From assembly GCF_023517795.1 (NCBI RefSeq), contig NZ_CP082928.1:1364001-1428000 (forward strand): a stretch of 64,000 nt of DNA, in the 5' to 3' direction. Below, piece by piece: positions 17,309 through 27,219 of this stretch (position 1 is its first letter; each line of letters starts with the position of its first letter). The DNA is from Pseudomonas fulva. GTDB taxonomy: Bacteria; Pseudomonadota; Gammaproteobacteria; Pseudomonadales; Pseudomonadaceae. A model generated the notes under the pieces. It searched no databases. It saw only the letters and a program-made list of their open reading frames with translations, and had not been told where the DNA came from. A program made the translations under genes and the position numbers.

Positions 17309-18721
17309 TCAGCGTGCGAGCTTCTTCGCTGCGCGCTTGTGCACCAGCCCACCCAGCGCCACCACCACAGCCGCGGCCGCGCCGGTGGAGATGACCAGCA
17401 CCTGGTATTCCTCGACGAACGCCATGGTCACCAGGGAGCCAACGATGAACAGGATCACCAGGTAGGTCAGCCAGGGGAACAGCCACATTTTCAGGCGGAT
17501 GTCCTTGCCCTCGGCTTCCAGCTTGCGGCGCATCTTCAGTTGCGAGAAGGCGATCACCAGGTACACCAAGAGGGCGATCATGCCGGTGGTGTTCATCAGG
17601 GTGTCGAGCACGTCCTTGGGGCGCAGGGTTTCGCTGAAGTTGATCAGCGCCACGAAGATGGCCACCGAGCAGGAGGCGATGATCGCGAACACCGGCACGC
17701 CGGTCCCGGTACGGGTGATCTTCAGGAAGCGCGGCGCGTCGCCACGGGTGGACAGCGAGAACAGCATGCGCGAGGCGGTGTAGTGCGCCGAGATCATGCA
17801 GCTGCTCACCGAGGTCAGCACCACGAAGTTCATCACCAGCTCGGCGTAGGGAATGCCCAGCAGCTCCAGGGTACGGCGGTAGGAGCCGTAGCCGGACTGC
17901 GCCATCAGCGGGTCGTTCCAGGGCACCAGGCAGACGATCAGGAAGATCGAGCCGATATAGAACAGGCACACCCGCCAGACCACCGAGTTGGTCGCCTTGA
18001 CGATCTGGTTGGCCGGATCCTTGGCTTCCGAGGCGGCGATGGTGACGATCTCGGCGCCCAGGAAGGCGAACATCACGCCGAGGATGGCCACCACCACCGA
18101 CTCGATACCGTTGGGCATGAAGCCCTGGGCGGTGAGGTTGCTGAAGCCGCGCGTCTCGCCGGTCGGCCACAGGCTGAGCACGGCCAGGGTACAGACCGCC
18201 AGGAAGCAGATGATCGCCACCACCTTGATCAGCGCGAACCAGAACTCGAACTCGCCGTAGTGCCTGACGTTGAAGAAGTTGATGCTGATCAGCACCAGGG
18301 TGGCGGCCAGCACGAAGACGTTGACGCTGACCTCCGGGAACCAGCCATTGAGGATGGTGCCCGCCACGTAGGCTTCCCAGGCCATGAGGATGACCCAGAA
18401 CCACCAGTACAACCAGCCGATGGTGAAACCGGCCCAGCGGCCGATGGCGCGCTCGGCGTAGGTGGAAAACGAGCCGGTGTCCGGCGACGAGGTGGCCATC
18501 TCACCGAGCATGCGCATGATCAGCACCACCAGGATGCCGCCCGCTAGATAGGCCAGTACCGCTGCCGGCCCGGCGCTGTGGATCACGCTGCCGGAGCCGA
18601 CGAACAATGCCCCGCCGATCACCCCGGCAATGGACATCATGGTGAGGTGCCGGGGCTTCAATGACGCACTGAGCTTGCTCTCAGGCTCCTGCTTTGCCTG
18701 TTCGGCTGATACCGCATCCAT
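17309..18721 (-). CDS. Amino acid permease, APC superfamily (GabP/AroP group)
   Basis: 470 residues from ATG 18721; the open frame continues upstream without hydrophobic or conserved sequence, and AGGTAG lies about 8 bases before this ATG. Twelve membrane segments follow a hydrophilic N terminus. Typical features are KPRHLTMMSIAGVIGGALFVGSG in TM1, the EMATSSPDTGSFSTYA loop after TM2 and FAFLGAEIVTIAASEAKDP in TM6. Best resemblance is to GABA permease (GabP) and related transporters of neutral or basic amino acids. It is monocistronic, closed by a strong terminator. Substrate is uncertain. Confidence 0.87.
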   Translation of the reverse strand: MDAVSAEQAKQEPESKLSASLKPRHLTMMSIAGVIGGALFVGSGSVIHSAGPAAVLAYLAGGILVVLIMRMLGEMATSSPDTGSFSTYAERAIGRWAGFTIGWLYWWFWVILMAWEAYVAGTILNGWFPEVSVNVFVLAATLVLISINFFNVRHYGEFEFWFALIKVVAIICFLAVCTLAVLSLWPTGETRGFSNLTAQGFMPNGIESVVVAILGVMFAFLGAEIVTIAASEAKDPANQIVKATNSVVWRVCLFYIGSIFLIVCLVPWNDPLMAQSGYGSYRRTLELLGIPYAELVMNFVVLTSVSSCMISAHYTASRMLFSLSTRGDAPRFLKITRTGTGVPVFAIIASCSVAIFVALINFSETLRPKDVLDTLMNTTGMIALLVYLVIAFSQLKMRRKLEAEGKDIRLKMWLFPWLTYLVILFIVGSLVTMAFVEEYQVLVISTGAAAAVVVALGGLVHKRAAKKLAR

Positions 18722-19457
18722 AGAAGGACTACCTCTTATTGATTTTGCTGGAAACAGTTGAAGCCGGGCCGCTGCGCACGACGCCAGGCGGCGCGCCAGC
18801 AGGCTTCGCTGTGTGATCGCTTTCCATGTGAGCGTTTCCGGATCCGGCGAACCGGTCTCGGGCAACAGTTCCTTGCCGAAATCCATCCGGTTGAAGCTGA
18901 GAAAGGCCCCGTCACCACCGTGACCGCCAAGCCGATTACCGCAGCGGTGCTACCTGAAATCGCCGGTACACCGATTTGAATGTTCGTTTTACTCCACAAC
19001 TCGCTGGAAACCAGGCCCTCTTCAGCTCGGCTTTCGCTGCTGAAACCAGCGCCACCAACAGGTGGCAATCCCAGTCGAGACAGCCACTAAGCGCATTAGA
19101 TCCACCGCCACACAGGCGAATGAAACCCGTTCGTTAAATTCAACGGGGCCGGATGGTAACGGAAAATTTACATTTGGGAATACTCTGCGCGTGCGACGAG
19201 CAGATGGGTGGCATGGCGAACATTGGCCTGCCGATGCCAAAGAACGGCTTAGTTGTAAGGGCGAATGGCATTTCATCTACCACTGCCTGGCGATGGCAGC
19301 TGGAGATACGGACAGAGCAGTAGGATGGGTGAAACCCATCCTACGAGGCTATGCGTCCCCGCCCGCCCCCATATTCAGCGCCATCCGTAGGGTGGACGAC
19401 GCTTCATCCGTCCACCGCCTGGCGGCGAGGGAGATCCTCTAATCAGAAGTAATTGGC
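18722..19457. other. Intergenic region without a supported gene
   Basis: About 735 bp between the permease start and the end of topB. Open frames here (such as 19062-19442 plus and 18758-18979 plus) lack ribosome sites, codon bias and recognisable families. The region holds two hairpins: a perfect 11-bp inverted repeat GTAGGATGGGT-gaa-ACCCATCCTAC at 19320-19344 and GGTGGAC/GTCCACC at 19391-19416. An AT-rich patch lies at 19130-19195. Promoter elements of the permease are expected next to 18722, possibly with a structured leader. Confidence 0.55.
19320..19344. repeat. Perfect palindromic hairpin (GTAGGATGGGT type)
   Basis: Eleven-base perfect arms with a GAA loop. The GTAGGATGGGT-gaa-ACCCATCCTAC unit is a widespread intergenic repeat in gammaproteobacteria; a weaker relative follows at 19387-19416 (GTAGGGTGGAC with GTCCACC). 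Confidence 0.65.
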
Positions 19458-21407
19458 CTACTTCGACCTGGCCTTTGCGGCGCTAGCACCTGCACGCTTG
19501 GCCGGTGCAGCCTTCTTGCGCGAGGCCCCCTTGCGCTTGCCCTTCCAGGCCGGCTTGCCACCCGGCGGCGGGCCGCTGATGGTCAGTTGCAGCTCGCGGC
19601 AGCGCTCGATCTGCCGGCCCATCCAGGCCGACTGCTTGGCGACGAACTCCTCCAGCGGCATCTCGCCGCTCTGCACCATGTCCAGTGCCTGCTCCCAGAT
19701 CGCCGTGGTGCCGGGGTCGGCAATCGCCCGCGGTACCGCATCGATCAGGCCGAAGGCTGCCGAGGTGGCCGCCAGGGTCTTGCCCTGCTTGCTCAGGTAA
19801 CCGCGGTCGATCAGCCCCTGGATGATCCCGGCGCGGGTGGCTTCGGTGCCGATGCCGGTGGTGTCCTTGAGCTTCTGCTTCAGGCGCGGGTTCTCGACCA
19901 GCCGCGCCACGTTCTTCATCGCCTGGATCAGGTCGCCTTCGGTGAACGGCTTGGGCGGCTGGGTGAATTGATCCTTGAGGGTCACCTCACGTACCGCGCA
20001 CTGCTGCCCTTCATGCAACATGGGCAAGGCCTGGGGCGCAGGCGCCTCACGGGCCTTGCCGGGCGCCAGGGCTTCGGGCAACGCGCGCTTCCAGCCAGGC
20101 TCGACGATCTGCTTGCCGACCGCGCGCAGGCTGTGGCCGGCGCAGTCGAAGTCGGCCTGGGTGCGGTCGTATTCGTGGTTGGCCAGAAACTGCGCCAGGT
20201 AGCGGGCGCGGATCAGTTCATAGACGGCGCGTGGACGGCCGCTCAGTCGGGCCAGAGCACCCGCTGCCAGGGTCGGGATGATGCCGTGGTGCGCGCTGAC
20301 CTTGGCATCGTTCCAGGCCCGCGAGCGGCGCTGCGCCTGGGTATGGGCCAGCACTTCACGCAATGCAGGATCGGCCTGCCCCAGCGCGGCCAGAATGGCC
20401 GGCGCTTCGGCGTGCTGGCTCAGCGGCAGGTAGCCGCAATCGCTGCGCGGGTAGGTGATCAGCTTGTCGGTCTCGTAAAGTTTCTGGGCGATATCCAGGG
20501 TTTCCTGGGCGCCCAGGCCAAGCTTCTTCGAGCACACCTGCTGCAGCGTGCCGAGATCGAACAGCAACGGCGGCGCCTCGCGCATGCGCTCGGTCTTCAA
20601 CCGTTCGAGCACGGCATGCTCGGCGCCCTGCATGGCTTCGGCGGCGCGCTGCGCCACTTGCTGTTTCAGGCAGCGGCCCTGCTCGTCGCAATCGTCCTGG
20701 GGCGCGCGCCACCCGGCGGTGAACGGCGTGTCATTGCCATCGAGCGTCACCTCGATGGCCCAGAACGGCACCGGCACGAAATCGGCGATGCTGCGATCCC
20801 GGTCCACCACCAGGCGCAGGGTCGGCGTCTGCACGCGACCGACCGGCAGCACGCCCTGATAACCGGACTTGCGCCCCAGCAAGGTGAACAGTCGGCTCAT
20901 GTTCATGCCGATCAGCCAGTCGGCCCGCGAGCGGCCGAGCGCCGACTGATAGAGGTTGTAGGTGCTGGCGCCCGGCTTGAGCGCCGCCAGGGCCTTGCGG
21001 ATCGAGGCGTCATCCAGCGCCGATAGCCACAACCGCTGGATCGGCCCGCGGTAGCGGCAGTGGTCGAGCAACTCGCGGGCGATCATTTCGCCCTCGCGGT
21101 CGGCGTCGGTGGCGATCACCAGTTCGCTGGCTTCGCCGAGCAGGCGCTTGACCGCCTTGAACTGCGCGGCGGTCTTGGGCTTGATGCGCATCTTCCACTG
21201 CTGCGGGACGATCGGCAGGTCATCCAGCACCCAGCGTTTGTAGCGCGCATCGTAGGCATCCGGCGGCGCCGTCTCGAGCAGATGGCCGATGCACCAGGTC
21301 ACCGTCACGCCGTTGCCCAGCCAGCAGCCGTCACCGCGCCGCGTGGCACCGAGCACGCTGGCGATGTCTTTGGCTTGGGACGGCTTTTCACAGAGAAACA
21401 GGCGCAT
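19458..21407 (-). CDS. topB: DNA topoisomerase III
   Basis: 649 residues, the normal size for TopB. The N-terminal TOPRIM domain carries the metal-binding ATDADREGE (about residues 99-107). The type IA core has GYQGVLPVGRVQTPTLRLVV, and the catalytic Tyr lies in LITYPRSDCGYLP (about residue 328). The C terminus ends in a Lys/Ala-rich tail that probably contacts DNA. It relaxes negative supercoils and decatenates replication intermediates. It is transcribed away from xseB and appears monocistronic. Confidence 0.95.
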   Translation of the reverse strand: MRLFLCEKPSQAKDIASVLGATRRGDGCWLGNGVTVTWCIGHLLETAPPDAYDARYKRWVLDDLPIVPQQWKMRIKPKTAAQFKAVKRLLGEASELVIATDADREGEMIARELLDHCRYRGPIQRLWLSALDDASIRKALAALKPGASTYNLYQSALGRSRADWLIGMNMSRLFTLLGRKSGYQGVLPVGRVQTPTLRLVVDRDRSIADFVPVPFWAIEVTLDGNDTPFTAGWRAPQDDCDEQGRCLKQQVAQRAAEAMQGAEHAVLERLKTERMREAPPLLFDLGTLQQVCSKKLGLGAQETLDIAQKLYETDKLITYPRSDCGYLPLSQHAEAPAILAALGQADPALREVLAHTQAQRRSRAWNDAKVSAHHGIIPTLAAGALARLSGRPRAVYELIRARYLAQFLANHEYDRTQADFDCAGHSLRAVGKQIVEPGWKRALPEALAPGKAREAPAPQALPMLHEGQQCAVREVTLKDQFTQPPKPFTEGDLIQAMKNVARLVENPRLKQKLKDTTGIGTEATRAGIIQGLIDRGYLSKQGKTLAATSAAFGLIDAVPRAIADPGTTAIWEQALDMVQSGEMPLEEFVAKQSAWMGRQIERCRELQLTISGPPPGGKPAWKGKRKGASRKKAAPAKRAGASAAKARSK

Positions 21408-21546
21408 CGGCTAAGGCCAGCAGGAAATGAATAGCGGCAAGAATACTGTATACCCATCCAAATCGCCCACTCGCGCTGATTTGCTCACGAAAGAGCCCTC
21501 TGCTAGTGTCGCGGCGACCGCGAACCCCGCCTGAGACCTGCTGACC

Positions 21547-21789
21547 ATGGCCCGCAAGAAAGCCGCGCTCGACTTCGAGCAATCCCTCACCGAACTGCAA
21601 ACCATTGTCGAGCGCCTGGAAAACGGCGAGCTGTCGCTGGAGGAGTCGCTGAGCGCCTTCGAGCAGGGCATCGGCCTGACCCGCGAATGCCAGGCCGCCT
21701 TGACCCAGGCCGAGCAGAAGGTACAGATCCTCCTGGAGCGCGACGGCGCCCTGGAAGCGGCGCCCTTCGAAACGGACGAGCCGCTATGA
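21547..21789 (+). CDS. xseB: Exodeoxyribonuclease VII small subunit
   Basis: 80 residues, full length for the family. [33 protein letters not shown] is the conserved two-helix hairpin. It partners XseA, not encoded here, in degrading single-stranded DNA. Its stop overlaps the ispA start (ATGA); the xseB-ispA-dxs order is conserved in gammaproteobacteria. Confidence 0.96.
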   Translation: MARKKAALDFEQSLTELQTIVERLENGELSLEESLSAFEQGIGLTRECQAALTQAEQKVQILLERDGALEAAPFETDEPL

Positions 21790-22673
21790 TCGCCGCCTAC
21801 CAGGCGCGCTGCCAGAAACAGGTCGACGCCGCCCTCGAACCGCTGTTCACCGCGCCACGTGCCGAGCTCGAGCGCCTGTATGCGGCCATGCGCTACAGCG
21901 TGTTCAACGGTGGCAAGCGGGTGCGCCCGCTGCTCGCCTATGCCGCCTGCGAAGCCCTCGGCGGCAGCGCGCAGCAGGCCGATGGCGCCGCCTGCGCGGT
22001 GGAGCTGATCCATGCCTATTCCCTGGTGCACGACGACCTGCCGGCCATGGACGACGACGACCTGCGTCGCGGCCAACCGACCACCCATATCGCCTTCGAC
22101 GAAGCCACCGCGATTCTTGCCGGCGATGGCTTGCAGAGCCTGGCCTTCGCCGTGCTCGCCAGCACAGCGCACAACCCGCAGAGCGCCGAGATTCGCCTGA
22201 GCATGTTCCAGGCCCTGGCCGATGCGGCAGGCCCGGCCGGCATGGTCGGTGGCCAGGCCATCGACCTCGGCTCGGTGGGCCAGCAATTGCAGCAACCGGC
22301 ACTGGAAACCATGCATCGCCACAAGACCGGTGCGCTGATCGAAGCCAGCGTGCGCCTCGGCGCCCTGGCCAGCGGTCGTGCCGATGAACAAGCCCTGGCG
22401 GCGCTTAGCACCTACGCCCGTGCCGTTGGCCTGGCCTTCCAGGTGCAGGACGACATCCTCGACGTGGAAAGCGATACCGCGACCCTGGGCAAGACCCAGG
22501 GCAAGGACCAGGCGAACGACAAGCCCACCTACCCCGCTCTGCTCGGCATGGCCGCGGCCAAGGCCTACGCCCTGGAACTGCGCGACCAGGCGCTGCAAGC
22601 GCTGCAGCCGTTCAGTGATGCCGCCGAACCGTTGCGCGAGCTGGCGCGTTATATCGTCGAACGGCGCAACTGA
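21786..22673 (+). CDS. ispA: Farnesyl diphosphate synthase
   Basis: 295 residues from ATG 21786. Both aspartate-rich motifs of trans-prenyltransferases are present: [14 protein letters not shown] (FARM, about residues 84-97) and DDILD (SARM, about 222-226), with GGKRVRPLL binding the allylic diphosphate. It condenses isopentenyl diphosphate with dimethylallyl and geranyl diphosphate to make farnesyl diphosphate for undecaprenyl carriers and quinones. Those polyprenyl carriers are also the likely lipid substrate of the arabinose pathway at 37.4-41.9 kb. Confidence 0.95.
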   Translation: MIAAYQARCQKQVDAALEPLFTAPRAELERLYAAMRYSVFNGGKRVRPLLAYAACEALGGSAQQADGAACAVELIHAYSLVHDDLPAMDDDDLRRGQPTTHIAFDEATAILAGDGLQSLAFAVLASTAHNPQSAEIRLSMFQALADAAGPAGMVGGQAIDLGSVGQQLQQPALETMHRHKTGALIEASVRLGALASGRADEQALAALSTYARAVGLAFQVQDDILDVESDTATLGKTQGKDQANDKPTYPALLGMAAAKAYALELRDQALQALQPFSDAAEPLRELARYIVERRN

Positions 22674-22790
22674 ACCGCTGTCTATCTGACATCGCTGCTG
22701 CGGCAACCACGCCCAAGTCCTCCCTTGGGCTAGGGTCATCGCATCAGGTAGACTGCCCCACTATTTTGAATTCCTATAACGACTCGCCTG

Positions 22791-24692
22791 ATGCCGACGA
22801 CTTTCCACGAGATTCCCCGCGAACGCCCGCTGACGCCGCTGCTCGACCGCGCCAACACGCCGGATGAGTTGCGCCGCCTTGGCGAAGCCGAGCTGGAAAC
22901 CCTGGCGGATGAACTGCGCCAGTACCTGCTCTACACGGTCGGCCAGACCGGCGGGCATTTCGGTGCCGGCCTCGGGGTGATCGAGCTGACCGTCGCCCTG
23001 CACTACGTCTTCGATACGCCCGACGACCGCCTGGTGTGGGACGTCGGCCATCAGGCCTACCCGCACAAGATCCTCACCGGCCGCCGCGAGCGCATGGGCA
23101 CCCTGCGCCAGAAGGACGGCATCGCTGCCTTCCCGCGTCGCTCGGAAAGCGAGTACGACACCTTTGGCGTCGGTCATTCCAGCACCTCGATCAGCGCCGC
23201 ACTGGGCATGGCCATCGCCGCCCAGCGCCAGGGCAGCAAGCGCAAGTCGGTGGCGGTGATCGGCGACGGCGCGCTGACCGCCGGCATGGCCTTCGAAGCG
23301 CTCAACCACGCTGCCGACGTGAAGGCCAACATGCTGGTGGTACTCAACGACAACGACATGTCGATCTCCAAGAACGTCGGCGGTCTGTCCAACTACCTGG
23401 CCAAGATTCTCTCCAGCCGCACCTACGCCAACGTGCGCGAAGGCAGCAAGAAGGTGCTGTCCAAGCTGCCCGGCGCCTGGGAAATCGCCCGCAAGACCGA
23501 AGAGCACGCCAAGGGCATGCTGGTCTCCGGCACCCTGTTCGAAGAGCTGGGCTGGAACTACATCGGCCCCATCGACGGCCACGACCTGCCGACCCTGCTG
23601 GCCACCCTGCGCAACATGCGCGACCTGGAGGGCCTGCAGTTCCTCCACGTGGTCACCAAGAAGGGCAAGGGCTTCGCGCCAGCCGAGGTCGACCCGATCG
23701 TCTACCACGCCATTACCAAGCTGGAGCCGATCAACGCGCCGGCCAAGGTGAAGGCGCCGTCCGGCCCGAAATACTCCAGCGTGTTCGGCCAGTGGCTGTG
23801 CGAGATGGCCGCCCATGACGAACGCCTGATGGCGGTCACCCCGGCCATGAAGGAAGGCTCGGACCTGGTGGCCTTCAGCGAACGCCACCCGGATCGATAC
23901 TTCGACGTGGCCATCGCCGAGCAGCACGCGGTGACGCTGGCCGCCGGCATGGCCTGTGAAGGCGCCAAGCCGGTGGTGGCGATCTACTCGACCTTCCTGC
24001 AGCGCGCCTACGACCAGCTGATCCACGATGTCGCGGTGCAGAACCTCGACGTGCTGTTCGCCATCGACCGCGCCGGCCTGGTCGGCGAAGACGGCCCGAC
24101 CCACGCGGGCAGCTTCGACCTCTCTTACCTGCGCTGCATCCCCGGCATGCTGATCATGACGCCGAGCGATGAGAACGAGCTGCACCACATGCTCACCACC
24201 GGCTACCAGTTCACTGGCCCGGCGGCGGTGCGTTACCCCCGCGGCAGCGGCCCGAACGCCACCATCGACCGCGAACTCACGCCGCTGCCGATCGGCAAGG
24301 GCGTGGTGCGTCGCCAGGGCGCCGGCGTGGCCCTGCTGGTGTTCGGTGTGCAGCTGAGTGAGGCCCTGCGCGTCGGCGAAACCCTGGACGCCACGGTGGT
24401 CGACATGCGCTTCGTCAAACCCCTCGACGAAGCGCTGGTCAGCGAACTGGCCGCCAGCCACGACCTGCTGGTGACCATCGAGGAAAACAGCGTGATGGGC
24501 GGCGCCGGCAGCGCCGTCAGCGAATTCCTCGCCAGCCAGGGCACGCTCAAGCCGATGCTGCACCTGGGCCTGCCCGACAGCTATGTCGAGCACGCCCGTC
24601 CCGACCAGATGCTCGCCGAGTGCGGCCTGGACGAAGCCGGCATCGAAGCGGCCGTGCGTCAGCGTCTTGAGAAAGGCTCAAGCAGAGCCTGA
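22791..24692 (+). CDS. dxs: 1-deoxy-D-xylulose-5-phosphate synthase
   Basis: 633 residues. The thiamine diphosphate motif runs [17 protein letters not shown] to [13 protein letters not shown] (about residues 158-196), the N-terminal substrate segment includes [19 protein letters not shown], and the transketolase-like half has [15 protein letters not shown]. First enzyme of the MEP isoprenoid pathway, joining pyruvate and glyceraldehyde 3-phosphate. It follows ispA after 117 bp that include a GCCCAAG/CTTGGGC hairpin at 22711-22730. Confidence 0.97.
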   Translation: MPTTFHEIPRERPLTPLLDRANTPDELRRLGEAELETLADELRQYLLYTVGQTGGHFGAGLGVIELTVALHYVFDTPDDRLVWDVGHQAYPHKILTGRRERMGTLRQKDGIAAFPRRSESEYDTFGVGHSSTSISAALGMAIAAQRQGSKRKSVAVIGDGALTAGMAFEALNHAADVKANMLVVLNDNDMSISKNVGGLSNYLAKILSSRTYANVREGSKKVLSKLPGAWEIARKTEEHAKGMLVSGTLFEELGWNYIGPIDGHDLPTLLATLRNMRDLEGLQFLHVVTKKGKGFAPAEVDPIVYHAITKLEPINAPAKVKAPSGPKYSSVFGQWLCEMAAHDERLMAVTPAMKEGSDLVAFSERHPDRYFDVAIAEQHAVTLAAGMACEGAKPVVAIYSTFLQRAYDQLIHDVAVQNLDVLFAIDRAGLVGEDGPTHAGSFDLSYLRCIPGMLIMTPSDENELHHMLTTGYQFTGPAAVRYPRGSGPNATIDRELTPLPIGKGVVRRQGAGVALLVFGVQLSEALRVGETLDATVVDMRFVKPLDEALVSELAASHDLLVTIEENSVMGGAGSAVSEFLASQGTLKPMLHLGLPDSYVEHARPDQMLAECGLDEAGIEAAVRQRLEKGSSRA

Positions 24693-24740
24693 CCGACTTG
24701 CTTGTATTTCATGCAGTCACCTTCTAAGGTACGCCTCGTT

Positions 24741-24934
24741 CACCTCCTGCCAGGTGCCCGCGGCGCTGCCACGCCGCGCGTTAAACGGGAAGTCGGTGCG
24801 CTCGCTACGCGCGCCAAGCCGATGCTGCCCCCGCAACGGTAATCGACCGCAATCAGCCGATTGCACAGCCGCTCAACCGCCACTGGGCCTACCGGGAAGG
24901 CGAGCGGTTGCCGGTCGAAAGCCCGGATACCGGC
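24741..24934 (+). ncRNA. Cobalamin (AdoCbl) riboswitch
   Basis: The leader of the btuB-type gene contains the conserved blocks in order: CAGGTGCCCGCG with AAACGGGAAGTCGGTG, then GATGCTGCCCCCGCAACGGTAA (the B12 box region), CCACTGGG with CCGGGAAGGC, and AAGCCCGGATACCGG. Order and spacing fit the cobalamin class. Binding of adenosylcobalamin is expected to shut off translation or transcription of the receptor gene beginning at 25044, about 110 bp downstream. Confidence 0.92.
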
Positions 24935-25043
24935 CTTGCAGGACGAGACGCGTGTTGCGGAGGGCACCACCGTCAGGCGTCAGCGTGCGCTGCGCTTGCG
25001 CTCGCCCTCCTCGAAAGTCTGCCGACCTGCGAGGACACCCACC

Positions 25044-26897
25044 ATGAAACAGCTTCACCTGATGCTCGCCTGCGCCCTGTCGCCAGGCCTGGCACTCGCG
25101 GCCACCACGAGCTACGACGAGGCGCTCAAGCTCTCGGAGACCGTGGTAACCGGCAACCGAGACGTGCAGCCGCGCGAACAGAGCAGCACGCCCACCACGG
25201 TATTCACCCGCGCCGACATCGAGCGCCTGCAGCCCGGCAGCGTGCTCGACCTGCTGAGCCGGGTGCCGGGGGTGCAGGTGACCCGCGCCGGTGGCCGCGG
25301 CAGCACCAGTGGCCTGTACATTCGCGGCACCAAGACCGCACAGAGCCTGGTGCTGGTCGACGGCCAGCGCATCGGCTCGGCCTCTGCTGGTGGCGCGCCG
25401 CTGGAATACCTGAATGTCGAGCAGATCGAACGTGTCGAGGTGTTGCGCGGCTCACGCTCGGCCATTCACGGTGCCGATGCGATTGGCGGTGTGGTGCAGA
25501 TTTTCACCCGTCGGGCTACGGGCGAAGGGCTCAACCCGCGCCTGCGCGTCGGCTATGGGTCGAACCACAGCTGGGAACGCAGCCTGGGCCTGTCCGGTGG
25601 CGATGCCGACACTCGTTTCAACCTCGGCCTGAGCGCCGACGACACCCGCGGCATCAATCGCACCCATGCCCCCGTGGCGCCGGACAGCGACCGCGACGCC
25701 TACCGCAACAACGCCTTGAGCGCCAACCTCAGCCACCGTTTCAGCGAAACGCTGGAAGCCGGCTTCAGCGTGCTCGACCAGCGCGGCGAGAGCGAATACG
25801 ACGGTGGCTGGGAAGGCGCCTACCCGTACGCCGACTATCAGCTGACCAGCTACTCCGGGTTCCTCGACGCCCAGTTGCTGCCTGACTGGAAAAGCCGCCT
25901 GGAAGTCGGCCACAGCGAGAACCGCTCCGTCGAGCGTTTCGATGACGTGCCCGCCAGCAGCCCCTTCAACACCTACCGCGACAGCCTGGCCTGGCTCAAC
26001 ACCCTCGACCTGGGCAACGGCCACAGCCTGCTGCTCGGCGCCGATGGCTACCAGGAACGGCTCAACAGCAATACCGCCTACGCCGAGGACAGCCGCTGGA
26101 ACCACGCCCTGCTCGCGCAGCACCGTTACCGCGGCGAGCGCTTCAATACCGAACTGGGCCTGCGCCACGAGAAGAACCAACAGTTCGGCAGCGCCAACAC
26201 GGTAAGCGCGGCCCTGGGTTACCAGCTCGATGCGCGCAACGAGCTGATCTTCTCCTACGCAGAGGGCTTCCGCGCGCCGACTTTCAACGACCTCTACTGG
26301 CCAGGTGGCGGCAACCCGGACCTGCAGCCGGAGACCTCCAAATCCTACGAGTTGCAGTGGCGCAGCCAGGTAGCCGAGCGCACGGCGCTGCAAGCCTCGG
26401 TGTACCGTACCGACCTGCGTGATGCGATCAGCGGCTGGCCCGCCGAGAACCTCGACAAGGCGCGCATCAACGGCTTCGAAGGCAGCCTGCAGCATGAACT
26501 GCTGGGCTGGCAGGCCGCCCTCGGCCTGAGCCTGATCGATCCGCGCGACCGCAGCACCGGCAAGCTATTGAATCGCCGCGCCAAGCGCACCCTGAGCCTG
26601 GACATGGATCGCCAGTTCGGCGACTGGTCATTCGGCGCCACCTGGCAGGCGGTCAGCCGTACCTACGACGACGTCGACAATCAGCGCGGGATCGCCGGCC
26701 ATGGGCTGCTTGGCCTGCGCGGCAACTGGCAGGCGACACCGGAGCTGGCGCTGGGCCTGAAGGTGGACAACGTGCTGGACAAAGGTTACGGCCGCGCCCA
26801 GTACAGTCATGGAAGCTGGCCCGTGACGAACTACAGCGAATACCGCGAGGAAGGCCGCACGGCCCTGCTGTCACTGACCTGGGCCCCGGCCCTCTGA
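25044..26897 (+). CDS. btuB: TonB-dependent vitamin B12 receptor
   Basis: 617 residues from ATG 25044 (GAGGA 9 bases upstream); the frame is open through the riboswitch but that part is not coding. A signal peptide ends near ALAA; a TonB box-like segment LSETVVTG follows. The plug domain has TPTTVFTRADIERLQPGSVLDLLSRVPGV-type sequence (about residues 45-75) and IYIRG-like GLYIRGTK, and the rest is a 22-strand barrel ending in LLSLTWAPAL. The cobalamin riboswitch directly upstream fixes the ligand class. It imports B12 into the periplasm, where the BtuF-like protein at 28326-29123 can collect it. Confidence 0.92.
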   Translation: MKQLHLMLACALSPGLALAATTSYDEALKLSETVVTGNRDVQPREQSSTPTTVFTRADIERLQPGSVLDLLSRVPGVQVTRAGGRGSTSGLYIRGTKTAQSLVLVDGQRIGSASAGGAPLEYLNVEQIERVEVLRGSRSAIHGADAIGGVVQIFTRRATGEGLNPRLRVGYGSNHSWERSLGLSGGDADTRFNLGLSADDTRGINRTHAPVAPDSDRDAYRNNALSANLSHRFSETLEAGFSVLDQRGESEYDGGWEGAYPYADYQLTSYSGFLDAQLLPDWKSRLEVGHSENRSVERFDDVPASSPFNTYRDSLAWLNTLDLGNGHSLLLGADGYQERLNSNTAYAEDSRWNHALLAQHRYRGERFNTELGLRHEKNQQFGSANTVSAALGYQLDARNELIFSYAEGFRAPTFNDLYWPGGGNPDLQPETSKSYELQWRSQVAERTALQASVYRTDLRDAISGWPAENLDKARINGFEGSLQHELLGWQAALGLSLIDPRDRSTGKLLNRRAKRTLSLDMDRQFGDWSFGATWQAVSRTYDDVDNQRGIAGHGLLGLRGNWQATPELALGLKVDNVLDKGYGRAQYSHGSWPVTNYSEYREEGRTALLSLTWAPAL

Positions 26898-26983
26898 GGA
26901 CCGTTCACGCACTTGTCCACTGGCAAACCCGAATCCGTATCCCGATGAATTGGCGGCAGAGTGGCGGAAGCGGCCGTTCCCCT

Positions 26984-27054
26984 ATCCTGTGGGAACGGGC
27001 CATGCCCGTGATTTTTCGCGGGCATGGACTGGGCGCCCCCGCCCGCTCCCACAG
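26984..27054. repeat. REP-type hairpin
   Basis: CCTGTGGGAACGGGCCATGCCCG... pairs with ...GGGCATGGACTGGGCG...CCGCTCCCACAGG. The outer arms CTGTGGGA/TCCCACAG are the Pseudomonas REP signature. It sits in the 320-bp gap between btuB and the AI-2E permease gene and may act as a convergent transcription barrier. Confidence 0.8.
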
Positions 27055-27219
27055 GTACCGCATCGATTGCCGCTTTTGCCTTTCTGCCATCACTGCTCGT
27101 GGCGCCTCGTCGAAGAGCATGGAGGCCTGAGTCAGTAAGTGGCCCGCAAGCGGCACCTACCCGGTCGATGGATCACCCCGATCCGTTTAGACGCTGCGGG
27201 GGCGATCCAGCCGACATGA

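Noticed and set aside
18735..18990. Structured leader upstream of the amino-acid permease, considered as a glycine-type riboswitch
   Set aside because: GC-rich pairing is possible, but the conserved riboswitch core blocks are not present in the right order.
19062..19442. Open frame in the topB-permease gap
   Set aside because: It runs through the GTAGGATGGGT hairpin repeat, has no ribosome site and no recognisable family.
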